Part shown: positions 55,439-63,482 of the stretch, one piece after another
Numbering within the stretch: position 1 is the stretch's first letter
How the letters are laid out: every line of letters begins with the position of its first letter
Assembly (NCBI RefSeq): GCF_014204755.1
Contig: NZ_JACHLZ010000001.1
Coordinates: forward strand, 62,001-126,000
Length of the DNA stretch: 64,000 bases
Reading direction: 5' to 3'
Origin: Brachybacterium aquaticum
GTDB taxonomy: Bacteria; Actinomycetota; Actinomycetes; Actinomycetales; Dermabacteraceae
The notes under the pieces: generated by a model
The model's database searches: none
The model's input: only the letters and a program-made list of their open reading frames with translations
Told to the model about the DNA's origin: nothing
Made by a program: the position numbers and the translations under genes

Positions 55439-58231
55439 ATGTCACCCCGCCTCACCGGCGACGCGCTGCGCACCCCGTTCACGCGCATCGGCATCACCGC
55501 CGCCGCCTTCGCCCTCGGGCTCTCCGCCCTGCCTGGCATGTCCCCGGCCGCCAACGCCGCCGTCGTCACCCCCGGTGACGTCCAGATCAACGAGGTCTAC
55601 GGCGGTGGCGGCAACTCCGGCGCCACCTTCAAGAACGACTTCGTCGAGCTGGTCAACACCTCCGACCAGGACATCTCGATCGACGGGTGGATGCTGCACT
55701 ATGCCTCCGCGGCCGGCGACCGCATCGGCGGCCGTCTGGCGCTGACCGGCACCGTTCCCGCCGGCGGCACCTTCCTCATCCAGCTCGCCGCAGGCAACGG
55801 CAACGGGGCCGACCTCCCCACCGCAGACCTGACCGGCGGGCTCAACGCCTCCGGCACCACCGGCGTCTTCCTTCTCACCAACACCTCCGGTGAGCTGGTC
55901 TGCGCGGGCGCGGCCTGCGCCGAGGATCCCGCGGTTGTCGACCTCGTCGGCTGGGGCTCCGGCGCCACCCGCTTCTCCGGCACCGCCCCGGCGCCCGGCA
56001 CCACCAACGCCACCTCGATCTCCCGCGTCGCCGCGACCGGCGAGAACTCGACCGACTTCGTCGCCGGCGCCCCCACCCCGGCCCCGTCCGGCGGCTCCAC
56101 CACCGATCCCGAGGATCCCGAGGACCCGGAGGAGCCCGGCCAGCCGGGCGAGACCCGCGAGGTCTCCATCGCCGAGATCCAGGGCACCGGCGCCACGAGC
56201 CCGCTGGTCGGCCAGACCGTGACCACCGAGGGCGTCGTCACCGCCGTCTACGCGACCGGCGGCCTCAACGGCTACGTCATCCAGACCGGCGGCACCGGCG
56301 GCGCGCTCGACTTCTCCACCCACACCGGCTCCACCGCCGTGTTCGTGTACTCGTCCGCCACCGCCTCCCAGGTCGCCATCGGCGACTCGGTGCGCGTGAC
56401 CGGCCAGGTCTCGGAGTACAACGGCTCCACCCAGATCTCCGTCGGCGCCACTGGCCTTGCGAAGCTCGACACCGCCCTCGAGCCGGTCCAGCCCGCCACC
56501 CTCACGGGCGGCTTCCCCACCGAGGAGGCGCAGCGCGAGTCGATCGAGCACATGCTGTACCTGCCCGGCGAGGGCGACTTCACCGTCACCGACGTGTACA
56601 GCACCAACACGTACGGCGAGGTCGGTCTCGCCATCGGCGACGAGCCGCTGTGGCAGGCCGGCGACATCATGCGCCCCGGCGCGGAGGCCACCGCCTACTA
56701 CGAGAGCCGCGCCGATCAGCTGGTGCTGCTCGACGACGGCCGCACGACCAACTTCCAGTCCAACCCCACCCAGCCGATGAGCTGGCTGACCACCGAGGAG
56801 CCCGTGCGGGTCGGGGCCCACCCCACCTTCACCGAGCCCGTCGTGGTCGCCTACTCCTTCAAGCAGTGGCGTCTGAACACCACCACCCCGTGGGAGTCGG
56901 CCTCCACCGACGGTGTGGACTTCGAGAACACCCGCCAGGACGCCCCCGACGAGGTGGGCGGCGACCTCCAGCTCGCCACCTTCAACGTGCTGAACTACTT
57001 CACCACCCTCGGCGCGGACACCCCCGGCTGCACCCCGTACACCAACATCCACGGTGACGGCACCAACGTGCGCGGCGGCTGCGACCTCCGCGGCGCATGG
57101 GACGAGGGCGACCTCGAGCGCCAGCAGTCCAAGATCGTCGACGCGATCTCCGGCACCGGCGCCGAGGTGGTGGGCCTGACCGAGATCGAGAACTCCGCCC
57201 GACTCGGCGAGACGCCCGACGAGGCCACCGCCACCCTGGTCGCCGCGCTGAACGTCAAGGACGGCGAGGGCACCTGGGCCTACGTCCCCACCGCGGAGGC
57301 CTACGCCGCGCAGGGCCTGACCGGTGGTCAGGACGCGATCACCAACGCGATCATCTACAAGCCCGCCGCGGTCACCCCCGTCGGCGGCGCGCAGATCCTC
57401 GCCGGCGATCCCGCCTTCGACAACGCCCGCGAGCCGATCGGCCAGGTCTTCGCGCCGCTCGGTGAGGGTGCGGATGGCGAGTCCGTGCAGGGCGAGCCGT
57501 TCTTCTTCTCCATCAACCACTTCAAGTCCAAGGGTTCCGCGGACGCCGAGGACGCGGGTCTCGTGGCCGACCCGGTCCAGGGCAACTCCCGCACCTCTCG
57601 CCTCCAGCAGGCCCAGGCGCTGCTGACCTGGGGTGAGGAGACCGCGGCCGCGGCCGGTGTCGAGGACATCTTCTACGGCGGCGACTTCAACTCCTACACC
57701 CAGGAGGACCCGCTGCACCTGTTCTACGACCAGGGCTTCATCAATGTCGGCGAGACCTACGACGCCGAGAGCTGGTCCTACAGCTATGGCGGCATGGTCG
57801 GCTCGCTCGATCACGTGCTCGCGAACCCGTCGGCCGCTGAGCGCCTCACCGGTGCCACCGACTGGCAGATCAACGGCCCCGAGTCCGTGATGACCCAGTA
57901 CGCCCGCTATCAGAACAACGTGGTGGACGTCTACGAGTCCGGTCCCTTCGGGTCCTCGGACCACGACCCGATCATCGTGGGCCTGAACGCCGAGTTCCCC
58001 GCCGCTCCGGAGGAGCCGGGCGAGCCGCAGGAGCCGGGCACCGGCACCGACAACCCCAACAAGGGCCCGGGCAACAACTCCGGCACCCCCGGCGGCCAGA
58101 ACTCCGGCAACGGGAACTCCAACGGCAACGGCCCCGGCAGCAACAACGGGAACGGCAACGGGAATAACGGGAACGACAACCCGAACAAGGGCCCGGGCAA
58201 CAACTCCGGCAAGGGCAAGGGCAACAACTGA
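55439..58231 (+). CDS. ExeM/NucH-like extracellular nuclease
   Basis: 930 aa from ATG 55439, AGGAG 6 bases upstream. Signal peptide (to about residue 40, ANAAVV). A lamin-tail domain (about 42-215: VQINEVYGGGGNSGATFKND), an Asp/Glu/Pro linker, an OB-fold domain (about 240-345) and an endonuclease/exonuclease/phosphatase domain (about 505-860) follow. The last carries LATFNVLNYF, VGLTEIEN, INHFKSKGS, GGDFNSYTQEDP and SSDHDPIIVGL, the complete ExeM catalytic set. A Gly/Asn/Pro-rich tail with two NPNKGPGNNSG repeats ends it. There is no LPXTG, so it is released or held non-covalently. Degrades extracellular DNA. Confidence 0.92.
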   Translation: MSPRLTGDALRTPFTRIGITAAAFALGLSALPGMSPAANAAVVTPGDVQINEVYGGGGNSGATFKNDFVELVNTSDQDISIDGWMLHYASAAGDRIGGRLALTGTVPAGGTFLIQLAAGNGNGADLPTADLTGGLNASGTTGVFLLTNTSGELVCAGAACAEDPAVVDLVGWGSGATRFSGTAPAPGTTNATSISRVAATGENSTDFVAGAPTPAPSGGSTTDPEDPEDPEEPGQPGETREVSIAEIQGTGATSPLVGQTVTTEGVVTAVYATGGLNGYVIQTGGTGGALDFSTHTGSTAVFVYSSATASQVAIGDSVRVTGQVSEYNGSTQISVGATGLAKLDTALEPVQPATLTGGFPTEEAQRESIEHMLYLPGEGDFTVTDVYSTNTYGEVGLAIGDEPLWQAGDIMRPGAEATAYYESRADQLVLLDDGRTTNFQSNPTQPMSWLTTEEPVRVGAHPTFTEPVVVAYSFKQWRLNTTTPWESASTDGVDFENTRQDAPDEVGGDLQLATFNVLNYFTTLGADTPGCTPYTNIHGDGTNVRGGCDLRGAWDEGDLERQQSKIVDAISGTGAEVVGLTEIENSARLGETPDEATATLVAALNVKDGEGTWAYVPTAEAYAAQGLTGGQDAITNAIIYKPAAVTPVGGAQILAGDPAFDNAREPIGQVFAPLGEGADGESVQGEPFFFSINHFKSKGSADAEDAGLVADPVQGNSRTSRLQQAQALLTWGEETAAAAGVEDIFYGGDFNSYTQEDPLHLFYDQGFINVGETYDAESWSYSYGGMVGSLDHVLANPSAAERLTGATDWQINGPESVMTQYARYQNNVVDVYESGPFGSSDHDPIIVGLNAEFPAAPEEPGEPQEPGTGTDNPNKGPGNNSGTPGGQNSGNGNSNGNGPGSNNGNGNGNNGNDNPNKGPGNNSGKGKGNN

Positions 58232-58292
58232 GCCCCTGCTCGTCCCCGAGGGGCCAGGTCTGACAGGCTTGTCCTGACGAACCCGCCCCGGT

Positions 58293-58340
58293 CCTGAGCG
58301 GCACGACGCGCGTCCCCCGACGCGGGCCGTGCCGCTCAGG
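58293..58340 (+). terminator. two-tier hairpin after the ExeM-like gene
   Basis: Outer arms CCTGAGCGGCACG (58293-58305) and CGTGCCGCTCAGG (58328-58340) are perfect over 13 bp; inner arms CGCGTC/GACGCG (58309-58314, 58319-58324). Lies 62 bases past the stop. Confidence 0.75.
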
Positions 58341-58422
58341 CCACTCCCGGGCCGCGCCGTCGGCCGACGGGATGAGCCCGGCCCGTCGGCCGACCTCCGA
58401 CCACCCACGACGAACGGATCGC

Positions 58423-59796
58423 ATGACCGCCACCCCCGGCCCCGCCACCCTCTCCCGCCGACTCGGCCTCGCCGACGCCGTGGTCATCGGCCTCGCCTCG
58501 ATGATCGGCGCCGGAGCGTTCGTCTCCCTCGGCGCCGCGCAGGACCTCGCCGGGGCCCTCGCCCCGCTCGCCGTGCTCGTCGCGGCCGTGGTCGCTCTGT
58601 GCAATGCGACCTCCACCGCGCAGCTCGCCGCCCAGCACCCCACCTCCGGCGGCACCTACCACTACGGCCGCGCGCAGCTCGGACCCTGGTGGGGCTTCCT
58701 CGCCGGCTGGTGCTTCGTGATCGGCAAGATCGCCTCCTGCGCCGCGATGGCCCTGGTCATCGCCGCCTACCTCGCGCCCGAGCCCGCCCAGCGTCTAGTC
58801 GCCGCGCTCGTGGTGGCGGTGCTGACCGCGGTGAACCTCGTGGGCATCACCCGCACCGCGGCGCTCGCCCGGATCCTCGTCACCGTCGCGATCGCGGCGC
58901 TCGTGCTCACCGGGGTGCGTCTGCTGGTCGGCGGCGTCGGCGATGGCGCTGCGGGCGGTGGCGATCCTCTGGCCGATGCGATCCCCGGCCCCCTCGCCGG
59001 AGCCGCCGCCGGACTGTGGGACGGGGGCCTCGCCGCCGTGCTCGGCGCGGGCAGCGGCGGCGTCGGCGGGATCGCGCTGGCCGTGATCCAGGCGGCGGCG
59101 CTGATGTTCTTCGCATTCGCCGGGTACGCGCGCGTGGCGACCCTCGGCGAGGAGGTCACCGACCCGCGCCGGACGATCCCGCGCGCGATCCTGCTCGCCC
59201 TCGCCGCCGTGTGCGGGTTGTACGTGGTGCTGTCCGTGGTGCTCGTGCTGGTGGGGCCCGCACCGGGGGGCCAGGGCTGGGGCCCGGCGCCCTTCCTCGC
59301 CGCGCTCGACGCGGTCGGCGCCGGCGGCATCTGGCACGTGATCGTCACCGTCGGCGCGGTGGCCGCGGCGAGCGGCGCTCTCCTGGCGCTGGTCGCCGGG
59401 GTCTCCCGCACCGTGCTCGCCATGGCCCGGGAGCGCGACCTCCCTCCGGTTCTCGCGCACGTCAGCCCCCGCTTCTCCGTCCCGCAGCGCGCCGAGGTCG
59501 CGGCGGGCGTCGCCGTGCTGCTCCTGGTGCTGTTCGCGTCGAACGTGCTCGTCGCCGTCGCCGCCTCCTCCTTCGGGGTGCTGCTGTACTACGCGATCGC
59601 GAACCTCGCCGCGCTCACCCAGGTGGGGGAGTGGCGGCTGTTCCCGAAGGTCATGCAGTGGGTGGGCCTCGTGGGGTGCGTGCTGCTGGTCGGCGCGCTG
59701 CCCGGGCGGACCATCGTCGCGGGGCTCGTGGTGATCGCGGTGGGTGTGGCGTACCGCGTGGCGGTGCGGAGGGTCGCGGGGCGCGCAGCGGGGTGA
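58423..59796 (+). CDS. APC-superfamily amino acid permease
   Basis: 457 aa from ATG 58423; only a weak GGA site precedes it. About twelve membrane spans beginning LGLADAVVIGLASMIGAGAF, with the APC hallmark GAGAF in span 1. Also AQHPTSGGTYHYGRAQLGPWWGFLAGW (loop into span 3), FFAFAGYARVATLGEEVTDP near 230 (span 6 and the conserved E-E-V-x-D/N-P loop), and SRTVLAMARERDLPPVLAHV near 345. Imports (or exchanges) amino acids or cationic amines; the exact substrate is unknown. Followed by a hairpin and tandem repeats. Confidence 0.9.
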   Translation: MTATPGPATLSRRLGLADAVVIGLASMIGAGAFVSLGAAQDLAGALAPLAVLVAAVVALCNATSTAQLAAQHPTSGGTYHYGRAQLGPWWGFLAGWCFVIGKIASCAAMALVIAAYLAPEPAQRLVAALVVAVLTAVNLVGITRTAALARILVTVAIAALVLTGVRLLVGGVGDGAAGGGDPLADAIPGPLAGAAAGLWDGGLAAVLGAGSGGVGGIALAVIQAAALMFFAFAGYARVATLGEEVTDPRRTIPRAILLALAAVCGLYVVLSVVLVLVGPAPGGQGWGPAPFLAALDAVGAGGIWHVIVTVGAVAAASGALLALVAGVSRTVLAMARERDLPPVLAHVSPRFSVPQRAEVAAGVAVLLLVLFASNVLVAVAASSFGVLLYYAIANLAALTQVGEWRLFPKVMQWVGLVGCVLLVGALPGRTIVAGLVVIAVGVAYRVAVRRVAGRAAG

Positions 59797-59841
59797 CGCC
59801 GCGCCGCAGCTTCGGCCCCGCCCCCGGGCAGGGTGCTTGAG

Positions 59842-59870
59842 GCGTCGCTACGCGGCAGGTGTAGCGACGC
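59842..59870 (+). terminator. hairpin downstream of the permease gene
   Basis: Perfect 10-bp arms GCGTCGCTAC (59842-59851) and GTAGCGACGC (59861-59870), 9-base loop. Degenerate versions of this hairpin recur in the tandem array that follows. Confidence 0.65.
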
Positions 59871-59876
59871 GTGAAG

Positions 59877-60251
59877 CGTCGTGCCCCGTGAATGGCGACG
59901 CGTGAAGCACCGTGGCCCGTGAAAAGCGACGCCCCAGGCACCGTGCCCCGTGAATGGCGACGCGTGAGGCACCGTGGCCGGCCGCAGGTCGCCGTGCGGT
60001 GTCCCTGTCTCCGGGCAGGGTGCGTGAGTTGTCGCTACGTGGCAGGTTTGGCGACGCCCCAGGCACCGTGCCCCGTGAATGGCGACGCGTGAAGCACCGC
60101 GGCCGGGCTCGGGTCGCCGTGCCGTGCACCCGCCCCCGGGCAGGGTGCGTGAGTTGTCGTTACGTGGCAGGTTTGGCGACGCCCCAGGCACCGTGGCCCG
60201 CGAATGGCGACGCGTCAGGCACCGCGCCCCGGGCGCAACGCCACGCGTGCC
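59877..60251 (+). repeat. tandem array of 31-bp and 94-bp units (125-bp period)
   Basis: Two near-identical 125-bp units (59939-60063 and 60064-60188), each a 31-bp block (CACCGTGCCCCGTGAATGGC...) plus a 94-bp block (...CGGGCAGGGTGCGTGAGTTG...), followed by a third 31-bp block (60189-60219). Extra 31-bp blocks lie at 59877-59907 and 59908-59938, with decayed sequence at 60220-60251. A partial 94-bp copy occurs just past the permease stop. No coding signal. Confidence 0.85.
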
Positions 60252-60283
60252 GTCGAGTCGCACCTCGCCCCACTCCCCGTCGC

Positions 60284-60299
60284 ATAAGACTTGACTTAT
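60284..60299. promoter_or_regulatory. operator-like palindrome and promoter of the ArsR gene
   Basis: ATAAG (60284-60288) and CTTAT (60295-60299) form a perfect 5-bp inverted repeat with a 6-base centre in a sharply AT-rich island. TTGACT (60291-60296) overlaps it and, 18 bases on, GATGCT (60315-60320) could be the -10. Binding here would block transcription of arsR-SRPBCC, the usual autoregulation. Confidence 0.45.
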
Positions 60300-60326
60300 A
60301 TATCCGTGGAGGGCGATGCTGTCCCC

Positions 60327-60833
60327 GTGCACGCGCTCGATGTCCTCGGCGACCCCGTGCGGCGCAGGATCCTCGAGCTCCTGGCCGACGACGGGGAACT
60401 CAGCGCCGGGGAGATCGGGCAGGTGGTGCAGGAGGAGTTCGGGATCAGCCAGCCCGCGGTCTCCCAGCACCTGCGCCTGCTGCGCGAGCACGGCTTCGCG
60501 TCCGTCCGTCCCGAGGGCAGGCGCAGGCTGTACGCGCTGGACCCGCGCGGCCCCCAGGAGGCCCGTGAATGGCTGACCCCGTTCGAGCGCTTCTGGCTCC
60601 CGAAGCTCGACGCCCTCGGCACCGAGCTCGCGCGCGGGAAGCGCCAGCGCAGACTGGCCGCCGAGGCCGAAGAGAACGGTACGGCCGCAGCTGAAGTGGA
60701 AGCTACGGCCGCAGCCGAGGCGGAAACTGCGTCTGAGGCCGATGCCGCCGATCGCGCCGGCCCGGCCCCTGCCGCCGACACCACCACCGACCCCGATCGC
60801 GGCACCCCGCCGCCCACCCAGAAGGAGACCTGA
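60327..60833 (+). CDS. ArsR-family transcriptional regulator
   Basis: 168 aa from GTG 60327 (start MHALDVLGDPVRRRILELL, standard for the family); TTG 60291 and GTG 60306 are in frame but would lie in the promoter. Winged helix-turn-helix: LSAGEIGQVVQEEFGISQPAVSQHLRLLREHGFASVRPEGRRRLYAL (residues about 25-72). After about residue 105 there is an unusual 60-residue Ala/Glu/Thr/Pro low-complexity tail. The next gene, an SRPBCC protein, starts 1 base after the stop; ArsR/SRPBCC pairs are common. No metal-binding cysteines are visible, so it probably senses something other than a metal. Confidence 0.88.
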   Translation: MHALDVLGDPVRRRILELLADDGELSAGEIGQVVQEEFGISQPAVSQHLRLLREHGFASVRPEGRRRLYALDPRGPQEAREWLTPFERFWLPKLDALGTELARGKRQRRLAAEAEENGTAAAEVEATAAAEAETASEADAADRAGPAPAADTTTDPDRGTPPPTQKET

Positions 60834-60834
60834 C

Positions 60835-61515
60835 ATGGTCGACGTCCCCACCCAGCTCGCCGCCGTCACCCGCGCCTACACCACCGGTGAGCGCGACGGG
60901 CAGCCCGCGCACGTGCAGTCCCTCGAGCAGACCTACCCCGCTGCGCTCGCCGACGTGTGGGAGGCGGTCACCACCGCCGACCGCATCCAGCGCTGGTTCC
61001 TGCCCATCTCCGGTGACCTGGAGCTCGGCGGCCGCTACCAGTTCGAGGGCAACGCGGGCGGGGCGATCACCGCCTGCGAGCCGCCGGCCGACGGGGTCGC
61101 CGAGTACTCGGCGACCTGGGAGGCCATGGGCGGCGTGTCCTGGCTGACCGTGCGCCTGACCGAGGTCGACGACAGCCACACCACCTTCGAGCTCGAGCAC
61201 ACGAGCCTCGTCGCCGACGTCCCCGCGGAGATGTGGGAGATGTTCGGCCCCGGCGCCACCGGCGTGGGCTGGGACGGTGGGCTGCTGGGCCTCGGTCTGC
61301 ACCTCGGTGCCACGGAGGGGTCGCTCTCCCCGGAGGAGGCGCAGGCCTGGGCGTTCACCGATGAGGGGCGCTCCTTCTACCGCGGCGCTGCCGACGGCTG
61401 GGCCGTGGCCGAGGCCGCCTCCGGCGTGGACGCGGAGACCGCTGCCCGCCACGCGGACGCCTGCTACGGCTTCTACACCGGCACCGGCCAGGAAGGCGAA
61501 GGCCAGGAGGGCTGA
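60835..61515 (+). CDS. SRPBCC (AHSA1-like) protein
   Basis: 226 aa from ATG 60835, AAGGAG 8 bases upstream. The N-terminal 150 residues form the AHSA1 START-like fold: LEQTYPAALADVWEAVTTADRIQRWF, then SGDLELGGRYQFEGNAGG, TACEPP, and FELEHTSLV, with the long C-terminal helix (GATGVGWDGGLLGLGLHLG). It would bind a hydrophobic ligand in the cytoplasm. The last 60 residues (AWAFTDEGRSFYRGAADGWA...) are an added helical region. Cotranscribed with the ArsR regulator, which it may help to modulate or be controlled by. Confidence 0.88.
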   Translation: MVDVPTQLAAVTRAYTTGERDGQPAHVQSLEQTYPAALADVWEAVTTADRIQRWFLPISGDLELGGRYQFEGNAGGAITACEPPADGVAEYSATWEAMGGVSWLTVRLTEVDDSHTTFELEHTSLVADVPAEMWEMFGPGATGVGWDGGLLGLGLHLGATEGSLSPEEAQAWAFTDEGRSFYRGAADGWAVAEAASGVDAETAARHADACYGFYTGTGQEGEGQEG

Positions 61516-61589
61516 CACCAAGCAACTGAGGTGCCACCCCGCCGGTGACCGCCGGAACCCTGGCGTTCGCGGGCATCACAGCGATCACG

Positions 61590-61643
61590 GGCGGAATACG
61601 GAGGAGCAGGTCCGATTCGGGGCCTGCTCCTTCGTATTTCGCC
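61590..61643. terminator. 21-bp hairpin after the SRPBCC gene
   Basis: Arms 61590-61610 and 61623-61643 pair throughout (two G-T pairs) around a 12-base loop, in the 266-bp gap (61516-61781) between convergent genes. No gene seen in the gap. Confidence 0.8.
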
Positions 61644-61781
61644 ACCAAATGCCGTCGCCACTGGGGGAAGCAGGCATGCGGCGATCCGTGAGGAGACGTG
61701 GGCCGCCGCGATCCGTGCTGTGCCGCGGAGGGCCTCCGCACTGCGCAGGCCGCCCCGGCTCTGCTCAGGACGCCGCGGCCC

Positions 61782-63386
61782 TCACCCCCGCCGCAGCTCC
61801 CTCGGCAGCTCCTCGAGCAGACGCAGCCACAGCTCCGACGCGGTCGGATAGCTGGGCACGGCGTGGCGCAGCACGTGGATCGGCACGCGGCCGACGATCG
61901 CGATGGTCGCCGCATGCAGCAGCTCGGCCGCCTCGGGGCCGACGAACGTGGCCCCGACCAGCGTCCCCGCTTCCCGGTCCACCACCAGCTGGGCGGTGCC
62001 GGTGACGTCGTCGCGCAGCAGCGCCGCCCCGGCGGCACCGCCGAAGGGTACGCGCGCAGTGACCACGTCGAGGCCGGCGCTGGTCGCCTCGGCCTCGGTG
62101 AGTCCGACGGCCGCGACCTGCGGATCGGTGAACACCACCTGCGGCACGGGCACGACCTCGGGGACGGGCTCCGGCTCCTCCCCGGTCGCCTCGGCGCGGA
62201 TCGCCTGCCCGATGACACGGGCGCGGTACTTGCCCCAGTGCGTCAGCGGCGCCTCGCCGCTCGCATCGCCCACCACGTGCAGCCACGCGGGCAGAGGCGC
62301 GCCGGTCGCATCGTCCGAGGTCGCGGCGCCCGACGCGGCGGACCTCGCGTCGGCGCCGGTGATGTCGGCGGGGGAGAGGCCGAGGCTCTCGAGACCGACG
62401 TCGTCCAGGCGCGGGCGGCGGCCGGTCGCGATGAGCACCTCGTCGGCCGACACCTCGCGGGTCGCGCCCGCCCCGGTTCCGTCGGCAGCGCGTTCTCCCT
62501 CGGCCGACGGGCCTCCGGCCCCGCCCGTGCCCGCGACCTGCAGCGCCACCCGCCCGCCGTGGATCTTCCCGAGCCCGGTCTCCTCCGCGCCGTCCCGCTC
62601 GCCGGAGACGACCGACGCGCCGAGCTCCACCTCCACGCCGAGCGCCCGCAGGGCCTTCAGCACGTGGCGCCCGGCGAAGGGCTCCATGCCGCGCAGCAGC
62701 GCGTCGCCGCGCACGAGCATCCGCACCCGGGAGCCGAGCGCGGCCATCCAGGTCGCGGCCTCGACGGCGACCACGCCGCCGCCGACGATCACCAGCTCCT
62801 TCGGGATCTCGACCACCCCAGTGACGTCGCGGGAGGTCCACGGCGCGAGGTGCGCGAGGGCGCGGGGGAGCACGGGCACCGAGCCGGTGGCGAGGACGAC
62901 GGCGCGCTCGGCGCGCAGCCGCTGCGGGGTGCGCCCGTCGGCCGAGTCGCTCGTGCTCTCGACCTCGACCCGGACCTCGACCTCGCGCTCGCCGACGAGT
63001 CGGCCGTGCCCGCGCACCACCCGCATGCCCGCGCCCTCGGCCCAGGAGACCTGGTCGGCGTCGTCGTAGTGGGAGACCCAGTCGTCGCGCCGGGCGAGGA
63101 GGGCCGGGACGTCGACCTCGGGCGTGGAGATCCCCGGCAGGTGCGCGGCGGCGTCCGCGACGGCGAGGGGGCGCAGCAGCGCCTTCGAGGGCATGCACGC
63201 GTAGTAGGAGCACTCGCCGCCGAGCAGCTCGCCCTCGACGAGGACCGCGGTGAGGTCGGTGCCCTCGATCGCGTACTGGGCGACGTTCTCGCCGACGGGT
63301 CCGCCGCCGAGCACGATCACGTCGGCGGTGAGGACGTCGGAGTCGGCGGGGGTGGTGGCAGGGGTGGGGGTGTCGTCGGAGGCCAT
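61782..63386 (-). CDS. NAD(P)/FAD-dependent disulfide-oxidoreductase-family protein
   Basis: 534 aa from ATG 63386; GTG 63395 is also possible. Class I pyridine nucleotide-disulfide oxidoreductase fold: FAD loop VIVLGGGPVGENVAQYA near residue 25, redox pair GGECSYYACMPSK near 58 (two cysteines five residues apart, as in lipoamide dehydrogenase, but with Ser-Tyr-Tyr-Ala between them). NAD(P) loop VIVGGGVVAVEAATWMAAL near 200, second FAD segment WLHVVGDASGEAPLTHWG near 380, C-terminal dimer domain VVFTDPQVAAVGLTEAEA. The usual C-terminal HxxxxE active site is not evident: the end reads VLRHAVPSYPTASELW, with His and Glu spaced differently. Substrate unknown. Confidence 0.85.
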   Translation of the reverse strand: MASDDTPTPATTPADSDVLTADVIVLGGGPVGENVAQYAIEGTDLTAVLVEGELLGGECSYYACMPSKALLRPLAVADAAAHLPGISTPEVDVPALLARRDDWVSHYDDADQVSWAEGAGMRVVRGHGRLVGEREVEVRVEVESTSDSADGRTPQRLRAERAVVLATGSVPVLPRALAHLAPWTSRDVTGVVEIPKELVIVGGGVVAVEAATWMAALGSRVRMLVRGDALLRGMEPFAGRHVLKALRALGVEVELGASVVSGERDGAEETGLGKIHGGRVALQVAGTGGAGGPSAEGERAADGTGAGATREVSADEVLIATGRRPRLDDVGLESLGLSPADITGADARSAASGAATSDDATGAPLPAWLHVVGDASGEAPLTHWGKYRARVIGQAIRAEATGEEPEPVPEVVPVPQVVFTDPQVAAVGLTEAEATSAGLDVVTARVPFGGAAGAALLRDDVTGTAQLVVDREAGTLVGATFVGPEAAELLHAATIAIVGRVPIHVLRHAVPSYPTASELWLRLLEELPRELRRG

Positions 63387-63419
63387 GATCTGCACGCTAC
63401 GCCGTGCGCGGCGCGGGGT

Positions 63420-63455
63420 CACGGGGCGTCGCCCGCTCACGGGGCGTCGCCCGCT
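63420..63455. repeat. two tandem 18-bp repeats upstream of the oxidoreductase gene
   Basis: CACGGGGCGTCGCCCGCT at 63420-63437 and 63438-63455, each with a GGGC/GCCC hairpin. Between the oxidoreductase start and the end of thiE, both minus strand. Confidence 0.7.
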
Positions 63456-63482
63456 CACCGCCCTGCGTTCACGCTCCTGCTC

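Noticed and set aside
55442-58408. 988-codon minus-strand frame
   Set aside because: Antisense of the ExeM-like gene, which has signal peptide, domains and ribosome site.
59877-60251. possible CRISPR array
   Set aside because: Units abut directly without variable spacers and alternate 31/94 bp; no cas genes nearby.
59589-60869. 426-codon minus-strand frame with repeated HSRATV-type peptides
   Set aside because: Produced by reading through the noncoding tandem repeats; composition and lack of start site argue against a gene.
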